Part shown: positions 33,819 through 42,553 of the stretch, piece by piece | Numbering within the stretch: the stretch's first letter is position 1 | Layout of the letters: the number at the start of each line of letters is the position of its first letter | NCBI GenBank assembly: GCA_026707745.1 | Contig: JAPOWG010000118.1 | Span: 1-46,594, forward strand | Length of the DNA: 46,594 bases | DNA from: Chloroflexota bacterium | Lineage (GTDB): Bacteria; Chloroflexota; Anaerolineae; Aggregatilineales; Phototrophicaceae | Reading direction: 5' to 3' | The notes under the pieces: generated by a model | Told to the model about the DNA's origin: nothing | What the model saw: the letters and a program-made list of their open reading frames with translations, nothing else | Databases searched by the model: none | Translations under genes and position numbers: made by a program

Positions 33819-33945
33819 ACCCCCCTCTAAATCTCCCCCCATTGCAATGGGGGGAGACTTTTTTCGAAGTTGAGACCGCTCAAAAGGCGACCCGACTCCC
33901 CTCCCTGATGCTTCGGGGAGGGGCTGGGGGAGGGGTTAGACAGGG
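33819..33945 (+). repeat. two G/C-rich palindromic repeats, first with T-run
   Basis: 33832-33857 is a perfect 26-bp palindrome (TCTCCCCCCATTG and its complement) followed by CTTTTTTCG on the plus strand, the same design as 27798-27830. A second element of CCCCTCCC/GGGGAGGGG type follows at 33899-33945. They fill the 187-bp gap between the degenerate deacylase and the MFS gene, antisense to both. Confidence 0.65.
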
Positions 33946-33992
33946 CTAGGAAACCTGTCATGTCCTCAGTTGATGCATCGAGGCGCGTGAGA

Positions 33993-34976
33993 TTAAGCAA
34001 TATCTATCTCCTCGATCAGGTCGCCCAGAATAGCCAGCACGGTGTCTTCGGGCGGCACGGGCCAGGAAGCGCCGGCATGGACCATGACGCCAGCGCGCGG
34101 CGCCGTGATCTCTTCGAGGACTTGGCCCGAGAAGGGATGCCGCACATAACCGAGCTTGTCGCCGGCATTAACCTGTGTGCCCCGCAGGCGCTTGTCCATG
34201 AAGATGAAGCCGCGCTCGCCCGTTGGCGTGATTACGGTATGCTCCTGGATGACGGCGACGGATTCCACATCGGAGACAAGCTCGCCTTCCAACATGCCCA
34301 AGTGGCGCATGGCGTTGAGAACGGCGTTGCGCATCCGACCGAGATCCTGGTCGCGATAGTCGCGCAAGCCGGGTCCGCCACCGATAAAGGCTACCGCCAC
34401 CGCTTTGCCATCGCGCGCGGCTTCCAGCGCCATCGAGTTATCTTCGTCTTTGCCCAGCACGACATGGGGCAGTCCTAGCGCAATCGCCAGCGCTTTTGAC
34501 CCATCGACATCGCCCTCGTTGTTGACGCCGACGAAGTGGTGATAGCTCCATTGCGAGCCGGTGCGGATGTCAACCAGGGCTTCCGCTTTGGCGATAACAT
34601 CTTGATAGTAATGGTGGACCAACTGGTCGCTGACGCTGCCGTCGGCATCGCCGCGTCCCAGACGGTTGAGATGTTTGTCGTCCCAGGCGCTGTTGATTTG
34701 CGCGAATTCGAATCCGGATGTGTTCATCAGCGGCACGAGAACCAGCGTTCCCTTGATCTGTGCCGGATCGAGTTCCTTGACGACATGAGGCAGGATCAGC
34801 GAGGGTTCGATTTCCAATCCGCTCGTTCCCGCTTGAACCACCAGCATGGGACCGTCGCCGGCGCCGACGACCAGATGCAGCGGAATGTGCACCGGGAAGC
34901 GCCCATGCGTCTCGCCGATATTGAAGAATCCGTAGGCCTTTTCGCCTCGCGCCGCTTGTATGTTGCCTAGTTTCAT
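33993..34976 (-). CDS. AstE/AspA-family protein with ablated active site
   Basis: 327 residues, paralog of 35070-36107. Alignment of the two around the zinc-carboxypeptidase motifs shows that the H-x-x-E motif has become S-G-L-E (Ser52, Glu55), the second zinc His is Arg138 in D-I-R-T-G (D-F-H-A-G in the partner), and the catalytic Glu is Phe197 in A-F-I-G-G-G (L-E-F-G-G-G in the partner). Three of four key residues are gone, so hydrolysis is not expected, yet the frame is intact, the fold blocks (G-S-V-S-D-Q; D-D-K-x-x-x-R) are kept and the gene has AAGGAG 11 nt before ATG 34976. A binding, regulatory or partner-subunit role is inferred. Confidence 0.88.
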   Translation of the reverse strand: MKLGNIQAARGEKAYGFFNIGETHGRFPVHIPLHLVVGAGDGPMLVVQAGTSGLEIEPSLILPHVVKELDPAQIKGTLVLVPLMNTSGFEFAQINSAWDDKHLNRLGRGDADGSVSDQLVHHYYQDVIAKAEALVDIRTGSQWSYHHFVGVNNEGDVDGSKALAIALGLPHVVLGKDEDNSMALEAARDGKAVAVAFIGGGPGLRDYRDQDLGRMRNAVLNAMRHLGMLEGELVSDVESVAVIQEHTVITPTGERGFIFMDKRLRGTQVNAGDKLGYVRHPFSGQVLEEITAPRAGVMVHAGASWPVPPEDTVLAILGDLIEEIDIA

Positions 34977-34998
34977 TTGTGTGTTTTCTCCTTGTTGC

Positions 34999-35064
34999 GG
35001 GCGACTTGACTAGTCGCCCCTACAATTCACGCTTTGTTGCGGGCGACCCAGTGGGCCGCCGGAC
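34999..35064. repeat. GGGCGACT/AGTCGCCC palindrome and degenerate second unit
   Basis: An 8-bp stem at 34999-35006 with 35012-35019, then CCTAC, followed by a degenerate GGGCGACCC-AG-TGGGCCGCC unit. It occupies the gap between the two AstE/AspA-family genes. Confidence 0.65.
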
Positions 35065-35069
35065 ATTTG

Positions 35070-36107
35070 TCAATCGAACGAGACGGACAGGTCCATCGCG
35101 CGGCGATCTTCGACGCGGTCGATGGAACCGAGAATGCCGATGGAGGTGGCGCCGACGGTGGGCCACTCTTGGCCGCTCGGTATCACGATGCCATCTTTCG
35201 GCGTCGGCATTTCCGCCAGCAAATCCCCGGTGTAGGGGTCGACCAGCCGACCGTAAACATCGCCGGCCTTGAGCTCGTCGCGGAATTTGCTGTCGCGGAT
35301 GAAGAGCCCGTCCACGGCCGGTTTCCAAATGACGACGCCGGCTTCGTAGACGGTGCAGAGGGGGCCGTCGGCTTCGAGCTCGCCGTCGATCATGCCCATA
35401 GCTTTCATGATGTTCCAGATGCCGCGTTCGGCATCGCGCACGTTATCTTCGCCGTTCTTGAACCAGCCGGTGCCGCCGCCGAATTCGAGCGTGATCTGCA
35501 GCGTATTGACTTCCTCGATGGCGATCTTGGACGCGCCGCTGCCGAAGGTGCCCGGCGGGAAGAAGGCCGCTTGATCGAGCCCGAAGGCCACCACCAGCTT
35601 GCGGCGACGCTGTTCCATCAAGCTTAGATTGTCCGGGTCCTCTTCGGCTGTAAACAAGACATAGCGCTCATAGGCGGTGCGGGCGCCGGCGTGGAAGTCG
35701 ATTAAAACGTCAGCCTGGGTGATGGTTTCCTGAAAATAAATGTGAGCGGTCTGGTCGGAGACGCTGCCGTCCTTATTGCCCGGGAACAGGCGGCTGATGT
35801 CTTTGTCGTCAACATTGGAGCCGCGCGTGCCCAGTTCGAAGCCGGCGCGATTGACCACCGGCACGGCGATGACGTTGCCGCGGATGGCTGCGGGATCGGC
35901 TTTGGCGACGAAGTCGAGAATGGCGATGGAACCGATGATTTCGGCGCCGTGGATCGCGCCTTGCAGCATAAGCGTGGGTCCCGGCTCGGCCCCGGCGATC
36001 AAGTGCACCGGGATATCGAGCCGGATGCCGGAGCGTGATGCCGCCGTCTCCAGATAGCCGAAGGTTTTCTCCCCGGCATTGGCGCTCAGATTGCCTACTT
36101 TTAACAT
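35070..36107 (-). CDS. succinylglutamate desuccinylase/aspartoacylase-family deacylase
   Basis: 345 residues with an intact site: H-G-A-E (His53, Glu56), His139 in D-F-H-A-G, and catalytic Glu208 in L-E-F-G-G-G-T-G; Arg106 in the D-K-D-I-S-R block would bind the substrate carboxylate. The family removes succinyl, acetyl or similar groups from amino acids using one zinc ion. It is a candidate for the hydrolytic step in turnover of N-acyl amino acids made by the GNAT (19540) and racemised at 11139. ATG 36107 has AAAGGAG 7 nt upstream. Its degenerate paralog follows directly. Confidence 0.9.
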   Translation of the reverse strand: MLKVGNLSANAGEKTFGYLETAASRSGIRLDIPVHLIAGAEPGPTLMLQGAIHGAEIIGSIAILDFVAKADPAAIRGNVIAVPVVNRAGFELGTRGSNVDDKDISRLFPGNKDGSVSDQTAHIYFQETITQADVLIDFHAGARTAYERYVLFTAEEDPDNLSLMEQRRRKLVVAFGLDQAAFFPPGTFGSGASKIAIEEVNTLQITLEFGGGTGWFKNGEDNVRDAERGIWNIMKAMGMIDGELEADGPLCTVYEAGVVIWKPAVDGLFIRDSKFRDELKAGDVYGRLVDPYTGDLLAEMPTPKDGIVIPSGQEWPTVGATSIGILGSIDRVEDRRAMDLSVSFD

Positions 36108-36129
36108 GTAGTTTCTCCTTTTGTTGTTT

Positions 36130-36236
36130 GGGCGACCCGTCGGGGGCCCTGCGGTTTCGACTATTTTTTCGGGCGACCTACAGGGTCGTCCTGCGGTTTG
36201 CGACCATATTGCGGGCGACCTGATAGCTCGCCCCTA
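36130..36236. repeat. tandem degenerate GGGCGACC palindromes
   Basis: Three successive versions of the hairpin (36130, 36171 and 36212), the first two each followed by CCTGCGGTTT or CCCTGCGGTTT; the last ends TCGCCCCTAC like the repeats at 2552 and 6075. They fill the gap between the S9 peptidase and the deacylase. Confidence 0.6.
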
Positions 36237-36242
36237 CGATTC

Positions 36243-38255
36243 TTACGCTTTGACGGGATGCGTTCCCAGGTACTTATTGAACCAGCCCAGGATGCGATGC
36301 TGCCGTTCGATGCGATTGCCCGGGCGTCCGGCGCGGGACAAGTCGTGATTCTCGCCTTCGAAAATGACGAGTTCGACCGGTTTACCGCGCCAGCGCAGGG
36401 CGGCGAACATCTGCTCGGCTTGTTCCAGCGCGCAGCGATGATCCTGGTCGCTATGGATGATGAGCAGCGGCGTATTGACATTGTCGATATAGGCGACGGG
36501 CGATTGCGCCCAGCTGCTCCCCAAATCGCGCCAGGGATCAGTGCGCGTCTCGCCGCCGGTGCATTCGGGACCAATATCCGAGGTGCCGAAGAAGCTGATC
36601 TGGTTGACGATCGAGCGTTGCGTGACGGCCGCGGCGAAGCGATCGGTATGGCCCACGACCCAGTTGGTCATAAAGCCGCCGCAACTGCCGCCGGTGATGC
36701 CCATACGGTCGCCGTCTATGTAGGGACGCGCGACCAGTTCATCGACGCCCAGCATGATCTCCTCGTAGTCTTTGCCGCCTTGATCGCCTTCGCTGGCTTT
36801 GGTCCAGGCTTGCCCGTAACCGGCGGTGGTGCCGCGCTGGTTGAAATAGGCCACTGCATAGCCGGCGTTGGCATAGATCTGGTATTCGTGATTGAAGTCC
36901 CAGGAAAACATTGAGCAATGCACATAGAGGACAAGCGGATATTTTTTGTCCCCTTCGAAGTTGAGCGGTTTGATTGACCAGGCATGAACCTTGGCGCCGT
37001 CGACGCCGTCGTACCAGTAGCTTTCGGGCCTGGCCAGATCATGATCGCGCAGCCAGGGATTGAGATTGGTCAATTTGCGCGATCCGCCATTTTGCCAAAT
37101 ATACAACTCGCCCGGGTTGGAAGGATCGGCTTGTCCATACGCTACCATGCCGCCTTTGGCCGGGCTGTAATCGAAGGTGGTGCTGTCGCCAGCGACCAGT
37201 TTCTCGTAGGCGCCGGCGGTGTTGATGCGATAGAGATTGCTGGCGCCTTGTTCGGTCATCAGGAAGTAGATCCATTCGTCGCCGACGGCCCACTTCATGG
37301 TCACGTTGGTCAATCCCTTGCGCTGGTCGGAAACGCCATAGTTGCCGACTTCCTCGTCGATATCGGCGCCCAGTTTGACAGCGGTTCCGGCGGTGACATC
37401 GGCCAGATGCGGCTGCCAGAAATTGCGCCGATTGACCGGTGGCGACAGGTTGTGCCCGGCGAAGGCGATATGACGATCGCTGTCGCCCCAGACCGGGCTG
37501 AAAGCGGTGCCTTGCCATTTCGGCAGCAGCAAGCGCGGTTCGCCTTCGGGATAGTCGCAGATGAGGATCTGACCGTAGCCGAGCGGCGTATTCTGCTCGC
37601 GCGCCATGCCGACAAAAGCGAGCCGCTCGCCGCGGTTGCTCCAACTGGGCGAGGAATAATCGCATTCGCTGTGGGTGACTTGAACCAGGTCGCCGGTTTC
37701 CAGTTCCAGCACCCAGATCTGCAGAAACCGATCATGCACCCAGCCGACGCCGTCCTGCTTGTAGCGCAAGCGACGCACGACTTTGACGGTCGGCTTGGGT
37801 ATGCCTTCGACGGTTCCGCGATCATCGGCGCTGCGCATGGGTGTCCAGCGCGCGCCGACCAGCTTGCTCCCATCGGCGGACCAATCGAGGCCGGTCATGG
37901 GCGCGCCGCCAGTCGGGTAAACATCCTCGAAGTCATCCTGCACGTTGATAACACGCACGGAAGCGCCTTCGCTATCGCTGTAGCTGTAGGCGATGCGGCT
38001 GCTATCGCGGCTCCAGGCGATTGAAGAGACTTGACAATCGCCGTCGGTCAGGCGCGTCGCTGAATCCGTGCCCAGGTCGTGCAAGTAAAGGTGAGAAATA
38101 TAGCCGTTGGATGCGGTATCGGGACGGCGAATGCAATAGGCGATCTGCATGCCGGAGGGCGAGAGCGCCAACTCGGCAAGCCAGCGAAACTTCATCAGGT
38201 CTTCCGGGATGAGACCGCGCCTGCGCGCCACGTCAATTTGCGAGTTATTGTCCAT
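36243..38255 (-). CDS. S9 family peptidase (acylaminoacyl-peptidase-like)
   Basis: 670 residues: a WD40-type propeller (about 1-400; repeats such as I-A-W-S-R-D-S-S-R-I-A-Y) and a C-terminal hydrolase domain with G-G-S-C-G-G (Ser524), H-S-D-Q-D-H-R (Asp605) and E-N-H-D (His637). The S-x-G-G-F-M-T-N-W-V-V-G-H block is typical of the S9C/oligopeptidase group that removes N-acylated or free amino acids from short peptides. No signal peptide. ATG 38255 is chosen because GAGGA (38264-38268) is 8 nt upstream; the ATG at 38270 has no site. Confidence 0.92.
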   Translation of the reverse strand: MDNNSQIDVARRRGLIPEDLMKFRWLAELALSPSGMQIAYCIRRPDTASNGYISHLYLHDLGTDSATRLTDGDCQVSSIAWSRDSSRIAYSYSDSEGASVRVINVQDDFEDVYPTGGAPMTGLDWSADGSKLVGARWTPMRSADDRGTVEGIPKPTVKVVRRLRYKQDGVGWVHDRFLQIWVLELETGDLVQVTHSECDYSSPSWSNRGERLAFVGMAREQNTPLGYGQILICDYPEGEPRLLLPKWQGTAFSPVWGDSDRHIAFAGHNLSPPVNRRNFWQPHLADVTAGTAVKLGADIDEEVGNYGVSDQRKGLTNVTMKWAVGDEWIYFLMTEQGASNLYRINTAGAYEKLVAGDSTTFDYSPAKGGMVAYGQADPSNPGELYIWQNGGSRKLTNLNPWLRDHDLARPESYWYDGVDGAKVHAWSIKPLNFEGDKKYPLVLYVHCSMFSWDFNHEYQIYANAGYAVAYFNQRGTTAGYGQAWTKASEGDQGGKDYEEIMLGVDELVARPYIDGDRMGITGGSCGGFMTNWVVGHTDRFAAAVTQRSIVNQISFFGTSDIGPECTGGETRTDPWRDLGSSWAQSPVAYIDNVNTPLLIIHSDQDHRCALEQAEQMFAALRWRGKPVELVIFEGENHDLSRAGRPGNRIERQHRILGWFNKYLGTHPVKA

Positions 38256-38321
38256 AAAGTTTGTCCTCAAACTATCTTGAATCAGCCGATCAGATTCGTT
38301 ATCTTGTTGATGGTTGGGCCG

Positions 38322-39389
38322 TTATAAGGTGAATGCCAAGCCGAGCTCGGCTGCCAGATCCCTCAGACCGTCGACCGTCTCGCGCGAGACCGGGATGCCC
38401 TTGTTTTGCCTCTCGCCCATGCGCCGGAACTCGACCTCGCCCGGCAACAGGACGGGCCGGCTCTCGTCAATTGCCGGTGCGCTTTTGACTTGGGCGACCA
38501 GTTGCGCCAAACGCGCCTCATAGTCCTCGCGGCTCATCAGCGCTGCCGGATCAATAGCGATCATCATATGGCCGACATCGTAATTCCGGTCGTCCTGGAA
38601 GACATCCAAGCCGAAGAGCGCGCCGGTCATGACGCCGGCCAGCACATCAGTGACCAGGCTCAAGCCGTAACCCTTGTATTCGCCGATGGGCAGCATGGGT
38701 CCATCCCTGGCGGCGGAGGGATCGGTGGTGCTTTGACCATCGGGCGTCAGCGCCCAATTGTCCGGCATCGAGCGCCCTTCATGTTCGTACCAGCGCATCA
38801 TGCCCTTGCCGGACATGGTCAATGCCATGTCCAGCACGATGGCGTGATCGTCGCTGCGGGGGATGGCGATGCCCCAGGGATTGGTGCCCAGCACGGGCTT
38901 GGCCGAGCCCCAGGGCGCCATTTCGGCTTTGGCATTGGTGAAGGACCAGCCGATCAAGCCGGCTTTGGCGGCGGTCAGCGCGTGATAGCCGGCGATGCCG
39001 AAGTGGTTGCTGTGCTGGACACCGACCATGGCGATGCCGGCCGATACGGCTTTTTCAACCGCGCGACTCATAGCGCGGTGGGCGGCGACGTAGCCGAATC
39101 CCTTGGCCGCGTCAAGCAGGGCGAAGGCCGGGGCGTCGCGCAGCCAGCGCATGGGCGCGTCCGCCTGGATGCCGCCGTTCTTGACCCGCCGATGATAGCG
39201 AAAGAGTTTCTCCAGTCCTTGCCCCTGGCCCGGGTGCCACCATTGCGACGCGGTCATCAGACCGTCGCTGATGATTGCGGCTTCTTCGGCCGTCGCGCCA
39301 AGCGCTCGCATGAAGCGAAATGCGAAGTCCTTCAAGGTCGAAAGCGAGTAGTGGTTGACAAGCGATGCATCTTGAACTTCGTATGCCAT
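38322..39389 (-). CDS. Ldh_2 (malate/L-lactate/sulfolactate) family dehydrogenase
   Basis: 355 residues with H-S-N-H-F-G (His129 is the expected catalytic His), T-N-P-W-G-I-A-I-P and G-Y-K-G-Y-G-L-S. The family reduces or oxidises 2-hydroxy/2-keto acids and, in some members, delta-1-piperideine-2-carboxylate-type cyclic imines. The substrate-binding S-H-G motif normally found near residue 57 reads G-Q-G here (Gln57 in place of His), so its substrate is likely to differ from malate or sulfolactate. Start ATG 39389 has AAGG ~8 nt upstream; the SDR gene is 10 bp upstream. Confidence 0.9.
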   Translation of the reverse strand: MAYEVQDASLVNHYSLSTLKDFAFRFMRALGATAEEAAIISDGLMTASQWWHPGQGQGLEKLFRYHRRVKNGGIQADAPMRWLRDAPAFALLDAAKGFGYVAAHRAMSRAVEKAVSAGIAMVGVQHSNHFGIAGYHALTAAKAGLIGWSFTNAKAEMAPWGSAKPVLGTNPWGIAIPRSDDHAIVLDMALTMSGKGMMRWYEHEGRSMPDNWALTPDGQSTTDPSAARDGPMLPIGEYKGYGLSLVTDVLAGVMTGALFGLDVFQDDRNYDVGHMMIAIDPAALMSREDYEARLAQLVAQVKSAPAIDESRPVLLPGEVEFRRMGERQNKGIPVSRETVDGLRDLAAELGLAFTL

Positions 39390-39399
39390 GAATGCGACC

Positions 39400-40122
39400 T
39401 TACATGTAGGGTTGATCCAGAGGATTCAGCACGGCTTCGTTGACAACGAATTCGGGCGGAGACGTGACCATGTGTCCGATCATTTTGGCGATGACGGCCG
39501 GATCCATGGTTTCGCTGCGCGGCTTGACGCCGATGGGCGCGCCGCGCCAGCCGGTGTCGATGCCGCCCGGGTAAAGGATGGTAGCGCGGATCTGATGGTC
39601 TACACCGGCCTGCGCGATGGCGTGGTTCAAGCCAGTCAAACCGAACTTGGCGCCGCCATAAGCCGGGCTGCCGCCACCGCGCAAACCGGCCGTGCCGGAT
39701 ATTGTGATCACGTAGGCGCCGCCAGCGGCGATCAGCGCCTCCCAAAGCGCGCGCGTCAGATAGAAGACGCCGGACAGGTTGGTGCCGATGACCGCGTCCC
39801 AATCGCTGAAATTGGTTTCGGCGAAACTGCGGGGCGCGGGAACGCCGGCATTGTTGACCAGGATATGCGCTTTTCCCAATGTTCCTTGGATGGCGGCGGC
39901 CGTGGCTTGAACTTGCGCCGGGTCGGAGACATCGCAAGGGAAGGCGCTGGCTACGCCGCCGGCGCTTTTGATGGCGTCCGCCGTCTCTTGCAAGGGTCCC
40001 ATGCGCCGGGCCAGCAGACAGACGTGAGCGCCCAAAGCCGCCAGGCGCTCCGCCGTTGCTTGTCCCAGTCCGCGGCTAGCGCCGCTGACGACCGCTACTT
40101 TATTGTCCAGTGGCTTGTCCAT
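39400..40122 (-). CDS. short-chain dehydrogenase/reductase (SDR)
   Basis: 240 residues, classical SDR: G-A-S-R-G-L-G (14-20) for NAD(P), N-N-A-G (90-93), catalytic Ser142, Tyr155 and Lys159 (Y-G-G-A-K). The Arg after G-A-S slightly favours NADP. Substrate unknown; the neighbouring Ldh_2 dehydrogenase and aminotransferase suggest a hydroxy- or keto-acid intermediate. A 47-bp gap separates it from the aminotransferase upstream. Confidence 0.92.
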   Translation of the reverse strand: MDKPLDNKVAVVSGASRGLGQATAERLAALGAHVCLLARRMGPLQETADAIKSAGGVASAFPCDVSDPAQVQATAAAIQGTLGKAHILVNNAGVPAPRSFAETNFSDWDAVIGTNLSGVFYLTRALWEALIAAGGAYVITISGTAGLRGGGSPAYGGAKFGLTGLNHAIAQAGVDHQIRATILYPGGIDTGWRGAPIGVKPRSETMDPAVIAKMIGHMVTSPPEFVVNEAVLNPLDQPYM

Positions 40123-40169
40123 TTTTTATACCACTCGTTAGACTCGTAGGATTTGTATTGATAATGATG

Positions 40170-41330
40170 TCACTTCTTTTCCGCCATGATGTTGTCCATG
40201 GCAACTTTCATGCGCTCCAGCCCTTCCATCAGTTGATCTTCCGGTTGCAGGAAGGTCATGCGCAGGTAATCTTTGCGATCTTTGGAAAAGGCCGAGCCCG
40301 GATAAGCCAGGACGTGCTGTTCGGTCAGGATTCGCTGCGCGACTTCGGCGCTGTCCAGGCCGGTGAAGCCGATATCGGCGAAGACGAACTGGCCGCCCTG
40401 GGGCATACCGTATTTCATACCCATTTCGTCAAGCGCGTCGAGGACCATGCGCCGACGCCTGCGATAGGCCTCCGCCATCATCTCGACGGCGTCCTGCGGT
40501 CCCGTGAGGGCGGCGATGCCGGCGTACTGCGAAATGACCGAAGCCCCTCCGCTGACGGCCGCCTTGAGTTCGGTGACGCGCGCCATCAGATCGGCCGGGC
40601 CGACGATCCAGCCCAGACGCCAGCCGGTCATGGAATAAGCCTTTGACAAGGCGTTAAGCGTAAGTGCGCGCTCCTTGCCGCCGGGCAAGGAGGCCGGGCT
40701 GACGTGTTGAAAATCGTCATAAACAAAGAGGTCGTAGATATCATCCGCCAAGATCATCAGGTCGTGTTCGATGGCGATGTCGAGCATCTCAGCCATATCG
40801 GTCGGAGCGATGACGCTGGCGGCGGGATTGTTGGGCGAAACCAGCAGTAGCGAGCGCGTTTTGTCCGTGATAGCCTCCCGCACGTCCTGGGGATCGGCGC
40901 GGAAATCGGTCTCGGCATAGGTTTGCACCTCGACCTTGACGCCGCCGGCGAAAGCCAGCGAATCGGCGTAGGTATTATAGTTGGGTTCGGGCACGATCAT
41001 TTCGTCGCCCGGGGAAGTGACCGCGAGCACCATCAGGAAGAGCGCTTCCTGCCCGCCATTGGTGACAACGACCTCGCTTTCGGGATCGACATCGATATTG
41101 TTGACGCGCTTGACGCGCTCGGCGATGGCTTGGCGCAATGGCAGCAGTCCCTGCGGCGGCGTATAGTCGTTGTGGTGATGGATCATGGCGTCCTTGGCGG
41201 CGGCGACGATATGCGGCGGCGTATCGAAATCGGGATCGCCGCGTCCCATGATGATGACATCATCATAGCCGCGCGCCTCGCCGATCAATTGATAGAGTAG
41301 ACTGGTGCCGGCTTTTTTCTTCTTGCTCAT
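40170..41330 (-). CDS. class I/II PLP aminotransferase (intact)
   Basis: 386 residues, fold type I. Visible active-site residues: N-G-G-Q-E-A for the phosphate, S-P-N-N-P (165-169), A-D-D-I-Y (Asp197, Tyr199), PLP Lys230 in A-L-S-K-A-Y-S-M-T-G-W-R (with Arg238), and a C-terminal Y-L-R-M-T-F Arg for the substrate carboxylate. An aspartate/alanine/aromatic-type transaminase; exact donor and acceptor cannot be read. It is 24 bp downstream of a paralog that lacks the PLP lysine. Confidence 0.92.
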   Translation of the reverse strand: MSKKKKAGTSLLYQLIGEARGYDDVIIMGRGDPDFDTPPHIVAAAKDAMIHHHNDYTPPQGLLPLRQAIAERVKRVNNIDVDPESEVVVTNGGQEALFLMVLAVTSPGDEMIVPEPNYNTYADSLAFAGGVKVEVQTYAETDFRADPQDVREAITDKTRSLLLVSPNNPAASVIAPTDMAEMLDIAIEHDLMILADDIYDLFVYDDFQHVSPASLPGGKERALTLNALSKAYSMTGWRLGWIVGPADLMARVTELKAAVSGGASVISQYAGIAALTGPQDAVEMMAEAYRRRRRMVLDALDEMGMKYGMPQGGQFVFADIGFTGLDSAEVAQRILTEQHVLAYPGSAFSKDRKDYLRMTFLQPEDQLMEGLERMKVAMDNIMAEKK

Positions 41331-41354
41331 GCTGGTAGATTCCTCGGTTTCTAA

Positions 41355-42455
41355 TCAATTGAGCGCAGTCAGCGCAGCAGCGGTTGAATGGTTGACATTG
41401 AGGCGGATCACATCCGGCGCGCCGAAGAGACTCCCAGCGGCGAAGTCGATGCCAGCGCGGCTTATTTTCTTCATGTTATCTTCCGACAGTTTTAATGCGA
41501 TGATGTTGACCGCTTCGCCCCCGACGACGGTCAAGCCGGCTTCGCCGGCTGCGCCCAGCAAATCGGTGCGCAATCGAGCGAGCCTGGACAATTGTCGTCC
41601 TCGCGCTTCAGTGTAGAGTTGGCCCGCTTCCAGTGCGGCATATTGCGAGGCGGTGCTGGTACAGATCGCCATGATCTGCTTTTGCGATTGCATGGAAGAG
41701 ACCCAGGCTTCCGGCGCGGCGATATAACCGACGAACCAGCTTGCCAATCCCATGCCGCTATAAGCTTCGCCGATGACGGCCGCGCGCGCGCAGTCGCTGT
41801 CCAGCGCGGCGGCGGAGGCATAAGCGCCCTCGACCCAGGACGCCAGCCCCTGGTCCCAGATCACAGCGGCGTCGTTGTCAGCGATGATTTGACTGATGGC
41901 GGCGACTTCGTCGGCGGCATAGGCGGCGCCGCTCAAACGAGAAGGCGATTCAAGGTAGAAGAGGCGGCATCCATCGGCGGCGGCCTGGACGATAGCGTCA
42001 ATCGACGGCAGGTATCCTTGCGCCGGGTCTACGGGCATTGTCCTGGGATTCCGCCCCCGCACACCCAAGGCTTTGCGAACGCCGGGATGGACCACAGCGG
42101 GCAGGGCGATGCTGTCGTATTGTACGCCGATCATCTGTATGCTCAAAAAGCGCGACTCTTGCACGCCAGCTGTGATGACGACGTTGCCCGCCCGATAGTG
42201 CGCCCCGGCGACGCTTTTCAGATAGTCGGCGACGGCGGCGCGCAGGGGTCCGATACCTGGCACGTCGACATAATGAGTTTGCCCATTTTCCAGCGCGGCT
42301 GAGGCAGCGGCGATGATCCGTTCGTCGAGCGGAGCGCACATGCCGTCGGCTGCCAGGTCACTGTCATCCCGCGCTACCTGCGGCAAGAGGGGGGTGTTCA
42401 AATCAGCGTTTGCCCGGTGCTGCGCCAAAATTGCGCTCTTGGTATTTGATGCCAA
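41355..42455 (-). CDS. aminotransferase-fold protein lacking PLP lysine
   Basis: 366 residues, class I/II fold. Aligned with the intact partner, the PLP lysine is Glu230 (I-G-E-A-Y-S-G-M-G against L-S-K-A-Y-S-M-T-G), the phosphate Arg238 is Ala, and P-N-N-P is P-S-R-L; Asp in I-W-D-Q and the C-terminal R-L-N-V-N Arg remain. It cannot form the internal aldimine. The frame is uninterrupted and TTG 42455 has AAAGGAG 8 nt upstream, so it is probably expressed. A paired inactive/active arrangement is known in serine palmitoyltransferase (LCB1/LCB2). It is the first gene of the eighteen-gene minus-strand cluster. Confidence 0.88.
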   Translation of the reverse strand: MASNTKSAILAQHRANADLNTPLLPQVARDDSDLAADGMCAPLDERIIAAASAALENGQTHYVDVPGIGPLRAAVADYLKSVAGAHYRAGNVVITAGVQESRFLSIQMIGVQYDSIALPAVVHPGVRKALGVRGRNPRTMPVDPAQGYLPSIDAIVQAAADGCRLFYLESPSRLSGAAYAADEVAAISQIIADNDAAVIWDQGLASWVEGAYASAAALDSDCARAAVIGEAYSGMGLASWFVGYIAAPEAWVSSMQSQKQIMAICTSTASQYAALEAGQLYTEARGRQLSRLARLRTDLLGAAGEAGLTVVGGEAVNIIALKLSEDNMKKISRAGIDFAAGSLFGAPDVIRLNVNHSTAAALTALN

Positions 42456-42553
42456 ACCGAACTCTCCTTTATGTGATACGCAGACAGCAGCAGCCTTTGC
42501 AAAATCAGGCTAATCTGTTGTCCGCGAACTGTGAAATCGGCAATACGAGCCGT

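Noticed and set aside
36984..38024. 346-codon plus-strand open frame
   Set aside because: Antisense to the S9 peptidase propeller; composition and lack of motifs indicate a shadow.
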